A stretch of 64,000 nt of DNA from Diplosphaera chodatii (GCA_032358165.1 JAALGY010000017.1:1550001-1614000); one strand, 5' to 3'. Shown: positions 1 through 13,735, counted from the stretch's first letter. Translations and numbers: made by a program. Notes: generated from the letters alone by a model not told the origin.

Positions 1-2096
1 CACGCAACAGGCGTCCAATGCCACCTTGGCTGCAGGACTCGGTTGCTGCAGTGGAAGCGGCGCTGCGGCAGCTGGGGCGGCTCATGCCGGGGTACGACCT
101 GCAGGCCGACGGCAAGCTGCTGGAGCTGCACGTGTGGCAGAACTTTGTGTCCTGCCTCGAGGAGGCGCGCTTGTGAGTGCCATGCCATTACGCGCGGGCT
201 GCCCTCAGCAGCAGGCGGCTGGTCACTTCTGAGCGGCAGTCACAGCAGCAATGCAAGCTGCTGTCAGGCATGCGCGCGCTGCATACCCGCATTGCTTCAT
301 CCAACTCGGCAGGCTGAGGCTGCTTCGGCCTGCCCTCAGCAGCAGCTGCCGGTATTCGGCAGGCGTGCAACATGGGCAGCCCTGGGCAGCCCCTCCAGCA
401 TGCAGCGGACAGCGGCTGCAGCAACATGCAGGTGCGGCCGTGTCACCATGTGCTGCACAGCATGACGCATGGCATATATTGATCGCCCAACACAAAGAGG
501 CAAGCGTCCGCTTGAAGTGCAGGTGCCTTGACGTCCCACTTGCCGGGGCGACGAGCACTGGCTGTCTCTGCTGCAGCCCCAGCAGCTTCAGGTGGTAGGC
601 AGCTCGTAACAGAAGCAACAAAGTGCCGTTGCGGAAGCAACAATGTGGCATGAAGGGGTTGTGTCAAGACATCTGAGTCAATAGCGCTATGGTGCTGCAG
701 CTAGTAAGCGGGTCAAGAAGCACAAATCACCTGGGACAGCGCCCGGACCCCTGCCGTTGGATGTGCCCACTGGCAAGCCGGTGAGAAGTGCACACGACAT
801 CACCTGCTGGCAGCGCCTGTCGATGTGTCTCTCCCTACTTCTGGGCCAGCGTGCTACTTTGCGGTTTCGTGCAGGTGGTCATCCTTGGGATCGACCCAGA
901 TGCTTCTGGCGCATTCGTAACCCTCGAGTGGTCTGCAACTGCTGCTCGCACAGAGGAGGGCATGCCCAGCAGCCTTGCTGATGCCACCCTCAACGTGTTC
1001 GATATGCCGATGGAGACCATCGCTCTTGAGAAGCGCAGCCGCAGGTGACCTGCTCATGCATGTCTTCACGTCATGCAAAACACATGCACCTTGTCAAAGC
1101 TGACATTAGGGAGTGCTGAGCTGAGCTCTGTAGTGACGTTTCTGTTGCAGGCAAGCAGACGCCTGCGTGATCAGCGATCAGCTGCATGCTCTGCTGCCGC
1201 CACTCCAGGAGAAGTGCACTGTGCACTGCATCTTGGAGCAGCCTGTGCCAAATGCACTGAATGGTGCGGGTTGCATCCGGCACTGGGCATCAGTCCTGCC
1301 TGCTTAAAAGTCACCAGGTCTGCGACTGGGTATCTGACGCGTCATGGGAATGATGCCTCGTGGGAGTGAACTGGCTGCAGGGAAGTTCAGCTGGTTCCAG
1401 TCTGGGTATGCATACGGCGTATGGAACGGCTTGCTTGCAACATACGCCATGCGCAAGCAGGTACCCCGGCCCCTGCAATGCCGTCCTGTGCTGTGGCATC
1501 CTGACCATGTCAGGGCACACACATGGTGTCACGCACGGCATGGCATGGGGCAATCTCTGGATGTGAAGGCTGCGTTATGTAGGCTGATCTTGCATTGCGC
1601 ACTGCAGGTCATTTCCGCGTCACGGTGGAAGCGGGACATGGGGCTGTACGGCAAGGGCAAGGAGGGCAGCCGGCAGCTGGCGCTCGCCCTCTTCCCGCAG
1701 GCCGCGGGACACCTCAAGTGCGCAGCCGTTGTGTCATTTGATGTCGTGCCAGAAAGCTCTATTCTCGTACTGAGGTCTTCTTTGCACCACGATTGCTTAG
1801 TCCGACTGGGCACAAGCCACCATGCCACCATCTGCTGTCAGCAATGGAGCATTGCAGCCAGTATGCTCATGGCTTATGGTGTGTGCTGACTGGGCTGCAG
1901 GCGGAAGAAGGACCACGGGCGAGCGGAGGCGCTCCTGCTTGCAGCCTGGGCCTCTGGCATCGAGCTGCCTGCAGCAGCCTTTGAGACTGCGCAGGCGGTG
2001 CTGGACGAGGCAGAGGGTGGCACACTTGGCAGCGCAGACATCGAGGATGCAACGGCAGTCGAGCATAATGGGCAGGTGTTGCAAGCGGCGATGTAG
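1..2096 (+). CDS. MOC1: MOC1-like chloroplast Holliday junction resolvase (5' partial)
   Basis: RuvC-fold resolvase of the MOC1 family, which in plants and green algae resolves Holliday junctions between chloroplast DNA molecules so nucleoids can segregate. Exons inferred: ..173, 875-1044, 1151-1263, 1381-1460, 1608-1717, 1901-2096; all junction phases agree and each acceptor is CAG. The first conserved strand carries GIDPDASGAF with the metal-binding Asp; LEQPVPN supplies the second acidic residue; KFSWFQSGYAYGVW matches the family's aromatic Gly-rich segment; RKKDHGRAEALLLAAW is the C-terminal signature. The protein ends at TAG 2094-2096. The exon reaching position 1 is open upstream, so the start (and any transit peptide) lies outside the window or is the ATG at 18. 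Function is inferred from family; residues are seen directly. Confidence 0.88.
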
Positions 2097-2398
2097 CAGG
2101 CAGTAGTGTCTGCTCGTACACTGCTGTCATGCGGGGTTCTATGGAGTCAAACATCGGTACTTGATCATGTTGGTCAACAGCTTGCCCAAAATGCAGCAGG
2201 TGGGCTGGCACACCCTAAACCCTTGTCGGACACGGCGGGGCGTTGTGTTATTGGGTGTTCAACCCGCCACTGGCTCAAACACAGAAAGCCCAAGCTGCTG
2301 GACGTGCGAAGCACGCACCACCACTCACCTGCTGTCTGCTTACTTGCATAGACTCAGACACTCACTGATCCCTGGACACGCATTCAGCACCCTGCGCC
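2097..2398. other. Convergent intergenic spacer
   Basis: Lies between the 3' ends of the MOC1-like gene (+) and the Urb2-like gene (-), so it holds both 3' UTRs. A telomere-type CCCTAAACCC motif sits at 2213-2222. I see no other coding exon. Confidence 0.6.
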
Positions 2399-5300
2399 TC
2401 ACACTTTGCCCTCATACTTGAAGCCCGTCTCATAGCCACGCCGAAGGTCAGCCAACACTGCACGACCCCGCCCACTGGCTCGACCGCCCAGCGTCACGAA
2501 TAGATGCTGGATCTGCAAAGGTGAGTCTCAGGTGAGCTTCTGTATACTGAGACCAGAGGCTGACCATCGGAACTGCCACACAGCACATTCCGGGCAAACC
2601 TGAACCACATCTAGCAGCGCACCTCAGCGGGAGAGCATGCCCCATACAAGGCATAGACCCCAGGCAGCAGTGCCGCCCCAAAGGCAGCACCCACTGCAGG
2701 TGTTGTCCCACCCATCGTCTGCCCAGCCATGGCACCGCTGCTGCCTGCATCACCCAGGCTGCCCGGCGCCCCGGCAGCAGCCGCCGCTGCAACAGCTGGC
2801 AGCGCCCACAGCACGATGTAGTCAGCCTGCAGGGCACCGCACAGGCAAGTGAACATGAAGGATTCACGATGTTCCCTGGACTACGGAGGCCGACCCAGCA
2901 GCGCACAGGTGCACCATCGCACCAGCATGTGCAGGCTGTACTTGGCGAGCTCCTTGTGCTCTGCAACCCCGACGTACACCGCTGCAAGGGTGGTGGCGCC
3001 AGCCCCCAGGAGGCGCCCATGCTGGCTGCCTGCCGGTGCGCTTGGCTGCCACCATTTCTGATGAGCAGCCGCGTCCTCCGCTCCTGATTGCACCGCTGCC
3101 ACACCAGGGGCTGCAGACCCTTGAGCAGGTGTGCCGCTGCCATCATGGGCGCCGTCGCCAGCGGGCAGACTGGCGGCGGCGTGCCAGGCGGCGAGGGTGG
3201 CCAGCAGCGCCCGCGCCGAGGCGGCCATGAGCGCCATGCAGCGGCGCGCGGCCGGGGCGTGGTGGCGCGCGATCGCGGCCAGCAGGCGCGCTGCCGCCAC
3301 CAGCGCCCCCGCGCCCGCCTCCAGGCCCAGGGCGCCGCCAATGCCGTGGCTGCCAGCCGCACCAGCCGCTGCTGGCGGTGCTGGTGCTACGGCTGAGGGT
3401 GCCTCATCCGCCGTGGGTGCCGCTTTGCTCGAAGCAACGCCAGTGCTGTCTGATGCTGCAGCGACTGCCTCTGCTGCGCCGACAGGTGGAGCGTCGGCCG
3501 CCCAGAGAGTGGAGGCGTCACCGCTGAACAGCATGCTGGGAACCGTCAGGAGGCTGGCCACCTGTGCAGCAGCAGACACCAGTGCCCGGCAGCGTCCCTC
3601 TCACCGATTTACACCAGCTCAAGCTCGGGCACAGGCAGGCACCAGCTGCACGAAACGCTGTGTTGACCGTATTGGACTCCGTAACTCGTACCTGGCGGTC
3701 CAGCACTGATGCCACAGACTTGCGGGCTGCCGCTGCTTCCAGGCACCGCAGCGCAGTGCACAGCGCCGCAGCGACCGCGCCGCGTGGCTGCGCAGCATGA
3801 CTGCCAGAGCAGCGTGCCACACGCGACAGGTATGTCAGGATGCCGGATGTGTATCGCTCCACCTGTGAAATGCACTCATCACATGGCTCATGCCCTTGCA
3901 GCCGTCTTGCAAGACAGCTCAATTGCTACACCCGACGTCGCCATGCTCTTGTTCCATGCGTCATTGAGGGCCTCGCATTGCATCATGCTGCTTGTCGTTT
4001 GGACAGCTGACAGCTGAAGAGCAGTCCCCGCCTGAGACGCAAGGGCGCGGCCTTCAGCTGTTTCCAGCGCCAGCAGGGTTGCCTCCAGGGCCGGCAGTGC
4101 GGCCGCGGGTGCGCTGCAGGGCGCCTCCCGCAGCGCCCGCTGCAGCGCTGCATGCGTGCCCTGCAGCTCCCCTGACGTTGCACCCTCCAGCAGCTGCCTG
4201 CCGACGAACAAGGCACCAGCGCACGTTGAATTGTGATCAGTTCAGCACGATCACTAACCGCCGGCGGTGCTCATCATGCAAATTCGAGTTCTCGGCAGAT
4301 GGCAACATGCAGCGCTGTCGGTGCACGGATGCCTAGTGCTACATCAGCACACACACAGGTTGGCGCGCCTGAGCGATGTCAGCAGGGCACGGCGAATGCT
4401 GCCGGCCGCGCCGGCAGTCGGCACGCCCGCCCAGAAGGAGGATCCCGGCTGCAGCACTGGCGGCGGCGCGGGCGGCGGCGGAGCCAGGTGCGCCAGCAGC
4501 TGCAGGAGCAGCTGCAACAAAGCAGCGTGGCTCCCTGGTGCAGCATTCGCGTCTGCAGGCAGGGCCTCGGCTTCAGGCAGCAGATCCACTGAGGGCGCGC
4601 CCCGCTCAGCCATGTCATCTGCGGTGGGACTCTGCTGTGGCAGCTCCTCGAGCTGCTGCTGCTGCTGCTGGCGCTGTTGGCGCTGCAGCGTCTGCAAGGC
4701 AGACTGCAGGTAGCCCACGAGCTGCTGCGCAGCCACCGGGTCCAATGAGCTGGCTGCCGAGTCGGTGCCAACTGTGCACATGGCCAGCAGCAGCCGGCTC
4801 ACGTGCTGCAGGTGCTCACGGCAGTGTGCGACCAACGGACTGGCTGGACTGGCGGCAGCGTTCGCGCTGTCAGTCTCCCCACTGGCGATGCCATTTGCTG
4901 TGCCTGTGCCAGCGGCCGCTGCTGTGCTGTCATGGAGTGCGCCGCCGCCTGCAGCATGCAGGTGCAGTGCTGCAGCCGCAGCCGCAAACAAAGCCGCAGT
5001 CGCGCGCCACTCCAAGCAGTCAGCTGGCGGCGGGCGCTGCAGATCGTCTGATACAGCACTGCACAGGGCCGCCTCCAGCCGAGCCTGACAGATGGCGCCA
5101 CTCACCTCAGCCGCATCTGTCTTGCCAGCATACAGCCCAGGGCCTGCATGATGGCGGGGATCTGGAAGCTGTATGGTGTGGTTCAGGACTGTATCCGTGA
5201 CTGCTCTATAGGCCCAGCAAGGCACACATGGGATGATTTCACATCAGTACAGACCATTGTAGGTGATGTAATTCGGCAGTGCTCAGAGTACCTGCAACGA

Positions 5301-8300
5301 TGTCGGCCAGTGCATGCTGCTGCCTGCTGGGCTGTGCGTTGGGAGCTGAGCGCGAGCGTGCCGCTGCGGTCAGTAGCGAATTGACAGCCACAGCAGTGCT
5401 GATCCGCATCATTGGCGGCAGCCTGCTCCACCCCTGCAGCAGCACATGTCCTTCTAGCGGTGGAAAGGACTCGCATGACAGGAGTGATGTCCTTCTGTTA
5501 CGGTGCAGCAAGCAGGCGACCACAGTCGCATCAGTGTTCAGTCTGCTCTTTTCTGTGCTGACTCACAACAGGTGTGATGAACGCCTGACAGCACCTTCAC
5601 ATCTGAGCGAAGTGCTTTGCTGAGGCGCTTCAGCGCTTTGCAAGCTGCCGTGTGGCTGGCGGCAGGCACCCCATCTGGCAGCTGCTGCATCGGATATTTG
5701 GCCATTGCTGTCAACACCTGGCGGGTATCGCTGGTGAATGACGCTGGCAGCCCTGCACCAGGGCCCAGAGGCTTTCACTTGCAGCAGTGCACTTGTGCTT
5801 GCCATGGGGATGCTGCCAGCATGTGCTAAAGTACAAGCGTGAGAAAACTGACGGCACTGAAAGAGGCGAACAGCATCCTGATTCTTACCTTGAATCGTCA
5901 GGCTTGCCCGCAGCCAGGCCAGTGCTGCACCGTCCTGCACACCCCACAGGGCTCCAGCTGTGGCGTCGCCGCCGGCAGCCGAAGCGGAAATGGCTGCCAG
6001 CAGGCGCCGTGCTGCGGCCAGCACCTCGGTCCAGCCGGAGGCTAGACTCACACCTTTGCCATTGCGAGACGCCATGCCAGCCGCTGCTGCCTCTGCCTGG
6101 TGCATTGACAGCAGGTGGTTGTTCACTCTATTCCGCCGTCCCCTCAAAGAAGATGCACGGCTTGCAGTGTTCAGGTCTGTGAGATCCTGCAGACAAGGCA
6201 CCGCCTCTATGTACACCCAGACAAATATCGCACTATCACAGGAGCAATGCTCACCGCCAAAGCGCACATGGCCAGCTGCGCAGCAGCTGACCCAGCCAGC
6301 ACTGGTGCAGCAGCCGTTGCGCAGTGCAGCAGCTGCAAGGCCTGACTCTGGTAATGCCTGTGTGCTGCGTCAACAATGCCCACGTTGCTGTCGCCTGCAG
6401 TGGTGTCAGCGGCTTCCTCGGCCACTTGCCGCAGCATGTCCGGCAGCAAAAGGTGCTTTCCAGCTGAGGTCACAGCTGCACTGCAGGCAGGCTGCCCACA
6501 AGCATCATTGCGCTGCATGTTCGAGCTGCTGTGCCTGCAACACATGTAGTCGGGTAAAACTTGAGCAATCTGTGTTCAACCCAGGTGCATCATCTGGCTA
6601 CAGCAACCATGTACTTGATTTGCATTGGCAGCAGCCATAACATATCAACATAAGATATAGATGTTGATGTCCAGCACACCTGAGAGTACGGTCCAGGACG
6701 GCCGCCAAGGCAGAAAGCCACAGTGGCTGCAGGTGCGGGGAGTCGAGCGCCTGGCGACTGGTCAGCCACGACCGGCTGGCCGCAGACAGCTGCTCAGCAT
6801 ACCCGCCATCATGAGGGACTGTGGCCGCCCAGAGGCAGGCCTGCAGCAACAGCAGCAGCTGTCAGCAGACTGTCACAGACTCTGCAACGACAGGCAGTGA
6901 TCTGACAGCCACGTGGCGACCTGTGGTTCTGGCACCTGGAGCAGGTTTGACAGGTCCCGCGACTCTGCTGCAGCGCTGTGCGGACAGATCGCCGCTTGCA
7001 GCAGCGCCGGCCACTGGGCTGCCAGCTGCTCCACCTGAACCGAGCCGTCGCCAGTGGCGCCTTTGCCGTGCCGCTGTGACAGCGCAGCTGACATCTCCTT
7101 GAGCGATGGCGCCCGTGACAGGAGACAGCAGCACAGCGCTTCTGCCTCGGCTTCTGCTGACTGCAGCGCTGCGTCAGGGTCACTGCACCGCCGGCACAAA
7201 GACGTTGAGCAGTCCGGTTGCCATGCATAAGGATACAAAGCTGTTGCCCTGCGTCTTACAGCAAGACGTCATGCCCATTTGACTGCGCTGGAAGATGGCC
7301 TGCCTGAATCAGCATGGAAACACGGCACAATCGCACCGCTCGTGTGCAGATGTGGCTGCATCAATGCCGTCCGTGGCAGTGGCAACAGGCGCTGGGCAGC
7401 TGTACCGCAGGCAGGCAACACGCTCTGCCAGCAAGCCAAGCCGCTGCGCCACACAGCCAGCGGCAGCAGCTGCCAAGTCCGTTGGAGCCTTGGGCCCCAG
7501 CGGGACATCCAGCAACTGCAAAAGTGCAGGCCTTTGCTCACCCTCCACACCCTGCACCACACACGATCAGCGCCTGTCGTCAGCTGGCGTCAAGGCTGGC
7601 TTGTGCCATGCTGTGCAGTGGCCGCATCCGTGATGATGCAGCATCAGCCGCGAGCCTGTGCAGCACAGCTGTCCGTTTGAGCCTGGTAAACCGCCAGGGC
7701 TACCAATGGAGCAAAGTAGTCGGCTGTGGCGTCGACTCCATGGCCAGGCAGCGCCTGAATGTCCGGACGCAGGGCGGCACAGTGCGCCCGCATCCTACAC
7801 AAATTGTAAGTGCACCGTAAGACGGCATCTGTGCCCTGGGTGCAGGGGTGCCGCTGTGCAGGAAAGCTAGACTGGTCAAAGCTAGACTTGACCAGTCTCT
7901 GATAGATCATGTACAGACACCACATCAGACCACGACTGGAACCCCAGCCACACTGCTGCAGGGTGTCCCAGACCAGCTGCAAATCCTGGCGTTCTGGCGC
8001 TCAATCCATGCATCAAAAGATGGTCATGCCCGAGTTCCCCATGCAACCATGCTGTTTGTTGCTGTTGCTTGTGGTCGGTCAGCCACACCTGGTCGCCGCC
8101 GAGTAAAGCCGCAGCAGCAGCGGCAGCACTGCCGATGCCTCTCCTGTCAGCACTGCCACCTGCAGCAACAAAAACAGAACTGCAGCGGGTGACAGCAGCT
8201 GACAGTGCAAGCTGCTTACAAATGATGCAATGCCAGGCCCTCGGTGGCATGACCAGTGTGAATCACATGACCGGTGTTGCAGCAACATTTAGAGCAGGTG

Positions 8301-11300
8301 GAGGCTTGGCGACGATCAGGCAATACCTGCAGCAGCTGTGCCAAATTTGCGCCCAGGGTCTCGGTCACTAATGACTCTGACGCCTTTGCCACAGCTGGTG
8401 CGATACTGCTGTCCACCTGGACGGCCGACAGCACGCAGACGTACACCTGCAGCACCAGCGGTGTGCCATTGGAATGATTTTGCGCTCTGAGAACAGGTCT
8501 ATGGCAGGCCAACACAGCACCCCAGAGAAGCTGCGCAACACTCATACCAGGACGCATCTGGGCGACAGAGTACCAACCTCGTTGAGCGCAGCTGCATTGG
8601 CTTCGCCATTCAGCAGCGCCGGCAACCCCTCCGCCACGAAGCGGACCATGGCGGGCGCCTGGCCAGCCGGCAGAGCCCTCACGACCTGCAGCCAAACCTC
8701 GGGGTGTGCTTCGACACACAACATGTATGCGGATGCTGAACCTGATCTCGCGCCACTGCAGCAAAGGCATGGACCCAGCAGCTGCTGTCTGACTACATGG
8801 CCCTGGTTGTGTGGTTCAGGGTGTTTGGCACGCACCTCTGCCAGGGTTGCCAAGAATGCAGGCGCATCAAGCACAGACGCCAGCGGCGTATGAGCTGCTC
8901 CCGCCTCGATTGCTGCCCGCAATGACACCAGTAGCGCCTCAAGCTGCCGCAGCTCACCCCATGCTGACACCAGCTGCGCTGCCAGCCGGCACGATGGCGT
9001 GACACTCTGCGCAACAGACTCTGCATCCAAGACAGCGCAATAGTTTCAGTTCATTCTGGGGCTAACTGCTAGCATTCACCTCGCATGTAACAGCACCCAG
9101 CAGCAGTTGCAACGATACTTGCGCGCACAAGCGGACTACGCTCGATGCCTACCAGTGCCTCCAGAGCTGGCTGCAGCAGTCGACACGAGCTGCCAGACGG
9201 AAGGCAGGGGCGGCAGCGCCTGGTGATCCAAAGCCAGCACTGCCCCAAGGAGCTCTGCAGCAGCAGAGGCGTCCTGCAAGTGTGACATACGAAATCGGAT
9301 TAGTTTCTTATGATATAGTTCTGCTGTTAAACCTGCACAGCAGGATGCGATGCGTGTTTCTGCGAGGTGCATCTTTTGGGCAGTACCTGGGCATCATTAT
9401 GGGCGACTGCAGCTGACGCCAGCGAGGCGAGCAGTGCCCTGTGGCCGCCCTCAGCGTCTGCAGTGGGGCGGTAGACACCACAGGCCCTCGCGCACGTCAG
9501 CAGCGCCGCTGTACCCCTGCACACATGGTGTGGACCATGAGCAGTACAGACTTTGCACCTGTAGCGTGCACTGCATGGCAAGGTTGTACACTCATGCATT
9601 GGTCTCGGTGCAGCCCAGGCAGCAACAAGTGGGACATAAATTGCTGACCTGGCGATGTCTGCCCATGCTAGGCTCGTGGATCCAGACTGACATTGCGTGC
9701 CGTCTGCCGCCACATCGTAGCTCTTTCGCCTGCGTTTTGCTTTCCTGTGCTCGCCTGCCAGACTGTCAGCCGGTGCAGCAGGCCGCTGCAGTGCCGCCAG
9801 CAGCGGCAGCGCCAGGCTGGCAAAGAACTGAAAGCCCACAGCCAGCGGCTGCTTGGGCTGCGCAGGTGTGCTGTCTGCATCGTCTCCACCTGACAAGCAG
9901 ACCGATGCACTTGAGTGGCCTGCACATGCTGGCATGGGTGTGTCTGCACGCAATGAAGCCAGATGTTGTATAGTTCAACCTTCCAATCTTGCAGCACTGC
10001 CCGTGGTCTACCTTGAGGAGGACTCTGCCGGGATGTGCTGTGCAGCGAGGTGCAGAAGGTGGTCAGCATCCAGGGCATGCCCTGTAGCACTGCTTGTGGA
10101 TCAGCTGCACCGGTGTTGCTTGCTGCTGGCCCTGCTAAGAGCGGTGCTGCCAGAGTATCGAAGAGCAGCCGATGGTAGTCTTGCGGACCGGAGCCCTTCG
10201 TTCTGGGCGGCTCAGCAGTCCTGGGCCGCCCTGCTGCTGGCTCTGTTGCTGTGCTGACCCCTCCTGCTGCGACAGCTGAGGCACAGGTGTCCTGAGCGGG
10301 TTTTACACGTGCAGCTGCTGCTGTGCTTAGCCCTGCAACCGTCAAGACGTCCAATGAAGAAATGCCCCACAAGCTGGCTTCACATGATCAGAGTGCATGC
10401 ATTATTGACTGAGCAAATCGATGTGTTGCTACTTATGATTAGCCTGCCTGGTATGTGGCAGCTATGAAACAATGCCCCTTGGAGGAGGCTGCTGGCTTCC
10501 TTCGACTGAGCCGCTGCCACTGATGTGAGCGCTGCTGGCGCGGGTGCTGCCGGAAATGCACAGCGTAGCAGCGGCAGCAGCAGCTTGTCGCTGGCGACCG
10601 CAGCAAATGCCTTCTTTGGCGAGGGGTGTGCAACCACCACCCCCTGCACTCACATGGTGCAGGGTCAGCGGGTACGCAACGGGCCACCCAGGACACCTCT
10701 TGTGAAATGGCCACTGTGTGAGTGCACACTGCAGTGAACAGTGGCGGCAGTGCCTCACAGATCACCCTCAGCAGCCGCAGCGCCTGGCATGTCAACTCCT
10801 GCCACCCCAACCCACGGCGTGCAGTCGGCGGCTCGGGTTCGCCGTCCGGGCTGGGCAGCAGGACCGTGACAAGTGCCGCCGCGTGCTCCAGGGTGGGCCG
10901 GAAGGCGTGGCGGTACCCGGACATGAGCAGCCGCAGCACGTCAAGCAGCGGAGGCACCACTTCACCTGCCACACCAAGTCAAGATGGGTAACCATGGCAC
11001 CGCCCACGAGCAGCTATACTACTCTCAAGAGCACATGCACAGTGCACCATGCCTGCACACGCCCAGCAGGACTGCTGTGCGCATCTGCATGACCTGCATG
11101 CTGCCGCGTGATTGCTGATGTGTGTTTGTGTACGTTCCACAGTCCAGATGCACCTGCTGCATGGTCCGGCAGATCCGCTGTGGCAGCAGTCAGCGCTGGC
11201 AGCAGCGTCTCCGACACCGCCATGCCACCACACGGCGCTCCCGCTTCCAGCAGCAGCCGCAGCAGCCGCCACAGCCGCGCATCATGGTGTGTGGGGCCAG

Positions 11301-11652
11301 TTGCTGCTGCGGTGTCATCGCCGGCATGGCTGATGCGGTCTTGCTTGTCAGCGGCCTTCTTGTCGCTGACGCCCTTGATGCCAGCTGCTCCTGTGCCTTG
11401 AGCTCTTGCACGTTTCGCGACAGTGAAGATGGCCCACTCGAGCAGCAGCTCCAGATAGCGCACTCTGATGCGGGCCGGCAGGTGCACCGCGTCACCAACA
11501 GCAGCATCATTGGCAGCTGACCGCCTGCTCTGTTGAGCATCGCATGCTGCGTCTGCTTGCAAGATGTGCGAGGCGTTTGGAATTTGTGCTGTAGCCTGCT
11601 CTTCCTCATGACAGGCCCCGCCTGTCAGCAACTCAGCCGCCACGCATGCCAC
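2399..11652 (-). CDS. URB2: Urb2/Npa2-family nucleolar pre-rRNA processing protein
   Basis: Large multi-exon gene read on the minus strand; stop TGA at 2401-2399. The C-terminus is diagnostic: last exon 2512-2399 ends in YETGFKYEGKV, preceded across an intron by GVYALYGACSPAE and, earlier, by AEHKELAKYSLHMLVRW. This matches the Urb2/Npa2 C-terminal domain, whose members act in early 60S (27S pre-rRNA) assembly in the nucleolus. Upstream coding blocks, helical and Ala/Leu-rich, lie at about 2880-3580, 3890-4210, 4340-5225, 5240-5480, 5600-6100, 6210-6540, 6860-7240, 7310-7560, 7650-8250, 8390-9030, 9140-9300, 9670-10370, 10440-10970 and 11100-11652. A Gln run (CAG repeat) falls near 4650-4680. 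The individual exon borders in the middle are not resolved. The start is unresolved: a further exon-like helical stretch lies at about 12040-11955, only tens of bases from the neighbouring kinase stop. Confidence 0.8.
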
Positions 11653-12072
11653 CTTGAGCCGCCTGCAGGATGTGCACGTGCAAAGGCATAAGATCGCATA
11701 GCAGGTGCCTCACATGCGCTCATCTATGCCTGCAATTGGACGTGACACAGCGCGCCGGACGCAGTTGCAGCGAACCAGCATGCAGGTTGGCATAGATGTG
11801 AAGGCTGCATGCTCACTCTTCCAGGGGCAGGGATGTCTTGTGAACGCGTGCCACCAGCGAAGACACGTTCAAATGTTCCTTCATCGTAATGCCGCATACT
11901 GTGTAAGCACCGCGATGACTGGTTTATGATCTTCAAGCAATCATTGTACCTGCTAAATAGCGGCAGCGGTACATGCCAGCACAGCATGTGAGATGTTGGT
12001 GCGCACGAGGTGAAGGGCGGTGGTGATTTCCAGCAGCGCAAGGTTGCATAAAGAAGTATGTATGTGTGCTGA

Positions 12073-13735
12073 TCACAAGATTATTTGTCTTGTCAACGGT
12101 TTCACCCTGTGCAATCTTTCTGCCGCCTCTAGCCTCAGCTCTGCTGGAAAGCGATCTGGCACCGCCTGGCAGTTCGCCAGGAAGCTGGCTGCCACACAAC
12201 CCCACTGAGCCGCATTTTCCAGCGGTTCGCCGGCTTGCAGTGCTGCCAGGAAGCCGCCACAGAAGGCGTTGCCGCAGCCAGTGGGATCCACCACTTCGGT
12301 GTCAGGTACCGCAGGCACTGCATAAGCGCTGCCACCCCTCTGTGAGACTACTGCGCCGTCTGCACCGCATCGCAGTGACACGAGCTGCGCGCCCAGCTCG
12401 TGCAGGCGACCCAGCAGCTGCACGTCAGGTAGACCATATGGGTTGAGGCAGACAGACGAAGCCTGGCACAAAGCAGGTGGCATGGTTTTAGTGGCGGTGC
12501 ACAGCCCTTTCATGGCAGCTTCACAGCCTCGCAACCTCTCGGCAACGGTTGGGCACGGACATGCATCTATACCTGAAGCGGCGACCCCGGTCCAACAAGG
12601 CTTTCTGCCTCAACTATGTTTGGCGAGAAGATGGTGCACAGCTCCAGCAGCAGCCGCAGCTCTGAAGCAGACGGCCTAAACGTTGCGCTGGTGAACGGCT
12701 CCACAGAAAGCATGCCTGGATCACAAGCAGAGGGGTGAGTTGGCCGTCAGTCCGGGGACCCACCGCAACATGCCTGCAAGCTTGTCCATTACAAGCCACT
12801 GCATCCGACAGCTTCTCGGTGAGCTGATGCTGTCAAGGCCGAGTACAGGAAGCAATGGCACCATCTGGATGAAGATCCACCGCCGCCCGCAGCTGGCGCA
12901 GCAGCTCCATAGGCGGCGCGTTGGGGTGCACGCCAATGTGGTAGCTGTGCGCTGCTGCAAAGCGTGCCGGCAGCATGGCCAGCGGCGGCCGTAACAATGC
13001 GTTGCGCTGCTCTATACTGAATTCTGTGCGCCAGACCTGGTCCGCCACAGGTCCGTCAACCATCAGCCTGCAAACTATCACGGCATGCCATGGGCAGCTC
13101 AGGCGCATCATGTCGGTCATGCCCGCAATGTGTGGCAGGCACAACGTACAAAACCCTGCGTGCTAAAGTACCTGGGTGCGGCGTCCATCGTCCTCCAGTA
13201 TCTGCCATGCACGCGGTGTCTGCACACCATCCGTCAGCAGCAGGCCCGAGGTGTCGACGTTCAGTGCCTCCAGCCATTCCTGCAAAGCAGTTGGCGTATC
13301 GTCTGCATGCAAACAAGTACAAGATGCCATGCTCTGGCTGGCCGTTGGCTGATCACAGACGCCAGCACTGACTGCAGCACAAACCTGGCATGGTGGCGGA
13401 TAGTCAGGGCCGATGCCTGCAGCAAGCCCAACGTGCGTGCGTTGTTTGTGATATAACTGATAGCCGAACAGCGACTGTGAACCTGGAAAGGCATGATCTG
13501 GCGATCAGCCGAGATCATGCATGTTGAGCATGGCGTAAATACTGTTTGAAGCGTTGAAACACAAAGAACGCAGCACACACAGCTGTGCACCTCCGCCACC
13601 GAGAGCTCCCATAAGCGTCTTGCCATCCGGGAAGACAATGTCATCAATGATCACCGTGAAGCACACACATGCGAGCGCATCATCTGCTGTACAACCAACT
13701 GGCCCATGCTGCGCTGCCATGGCCTTCAAGAGCAT
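12073..13735 (-). CDS. MAK32-like pfkB-family carbohydrate kinase homologue
   Basis: Six exons on the minus strand, all phases consistent: 13735-13591, 13482-13385, 13279-13172, 13036-12862, 12715-12573, 12462-12073; 1,059 nt, 352 aa, close to yeast Mak32. Motifs in order: VIIDDIVFPDG and a GALGGGGSQ Gly loop near the N-terminus, VGLAAGIGPDYP, TPRAWQILEDDGRRTQVWRT, HIGVHP, SVEPFTSATF, SPNIVEAE, and the C-terminal DPTGCGNAFCGGF. Canonical pfkB kinases have GAGD there, with Asp as catalytic base; here the position is Asn. The first ATG (13735) was chosen because it opens the frame; a second in-frame ATG is at 13720. Substrate unknown. The Mak32-type assignment is from the IIDD and Gly-rich signatures. 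Confidence 0.88.

Noticed and set aside
2448..3362. 304-codon minus-strand open frame
   Set aside because: The true Urb2 frame is another minus-strand frame with the family C-terminal motifs; this one is an overlapping Arg/Trp/Cys-rich shadow.
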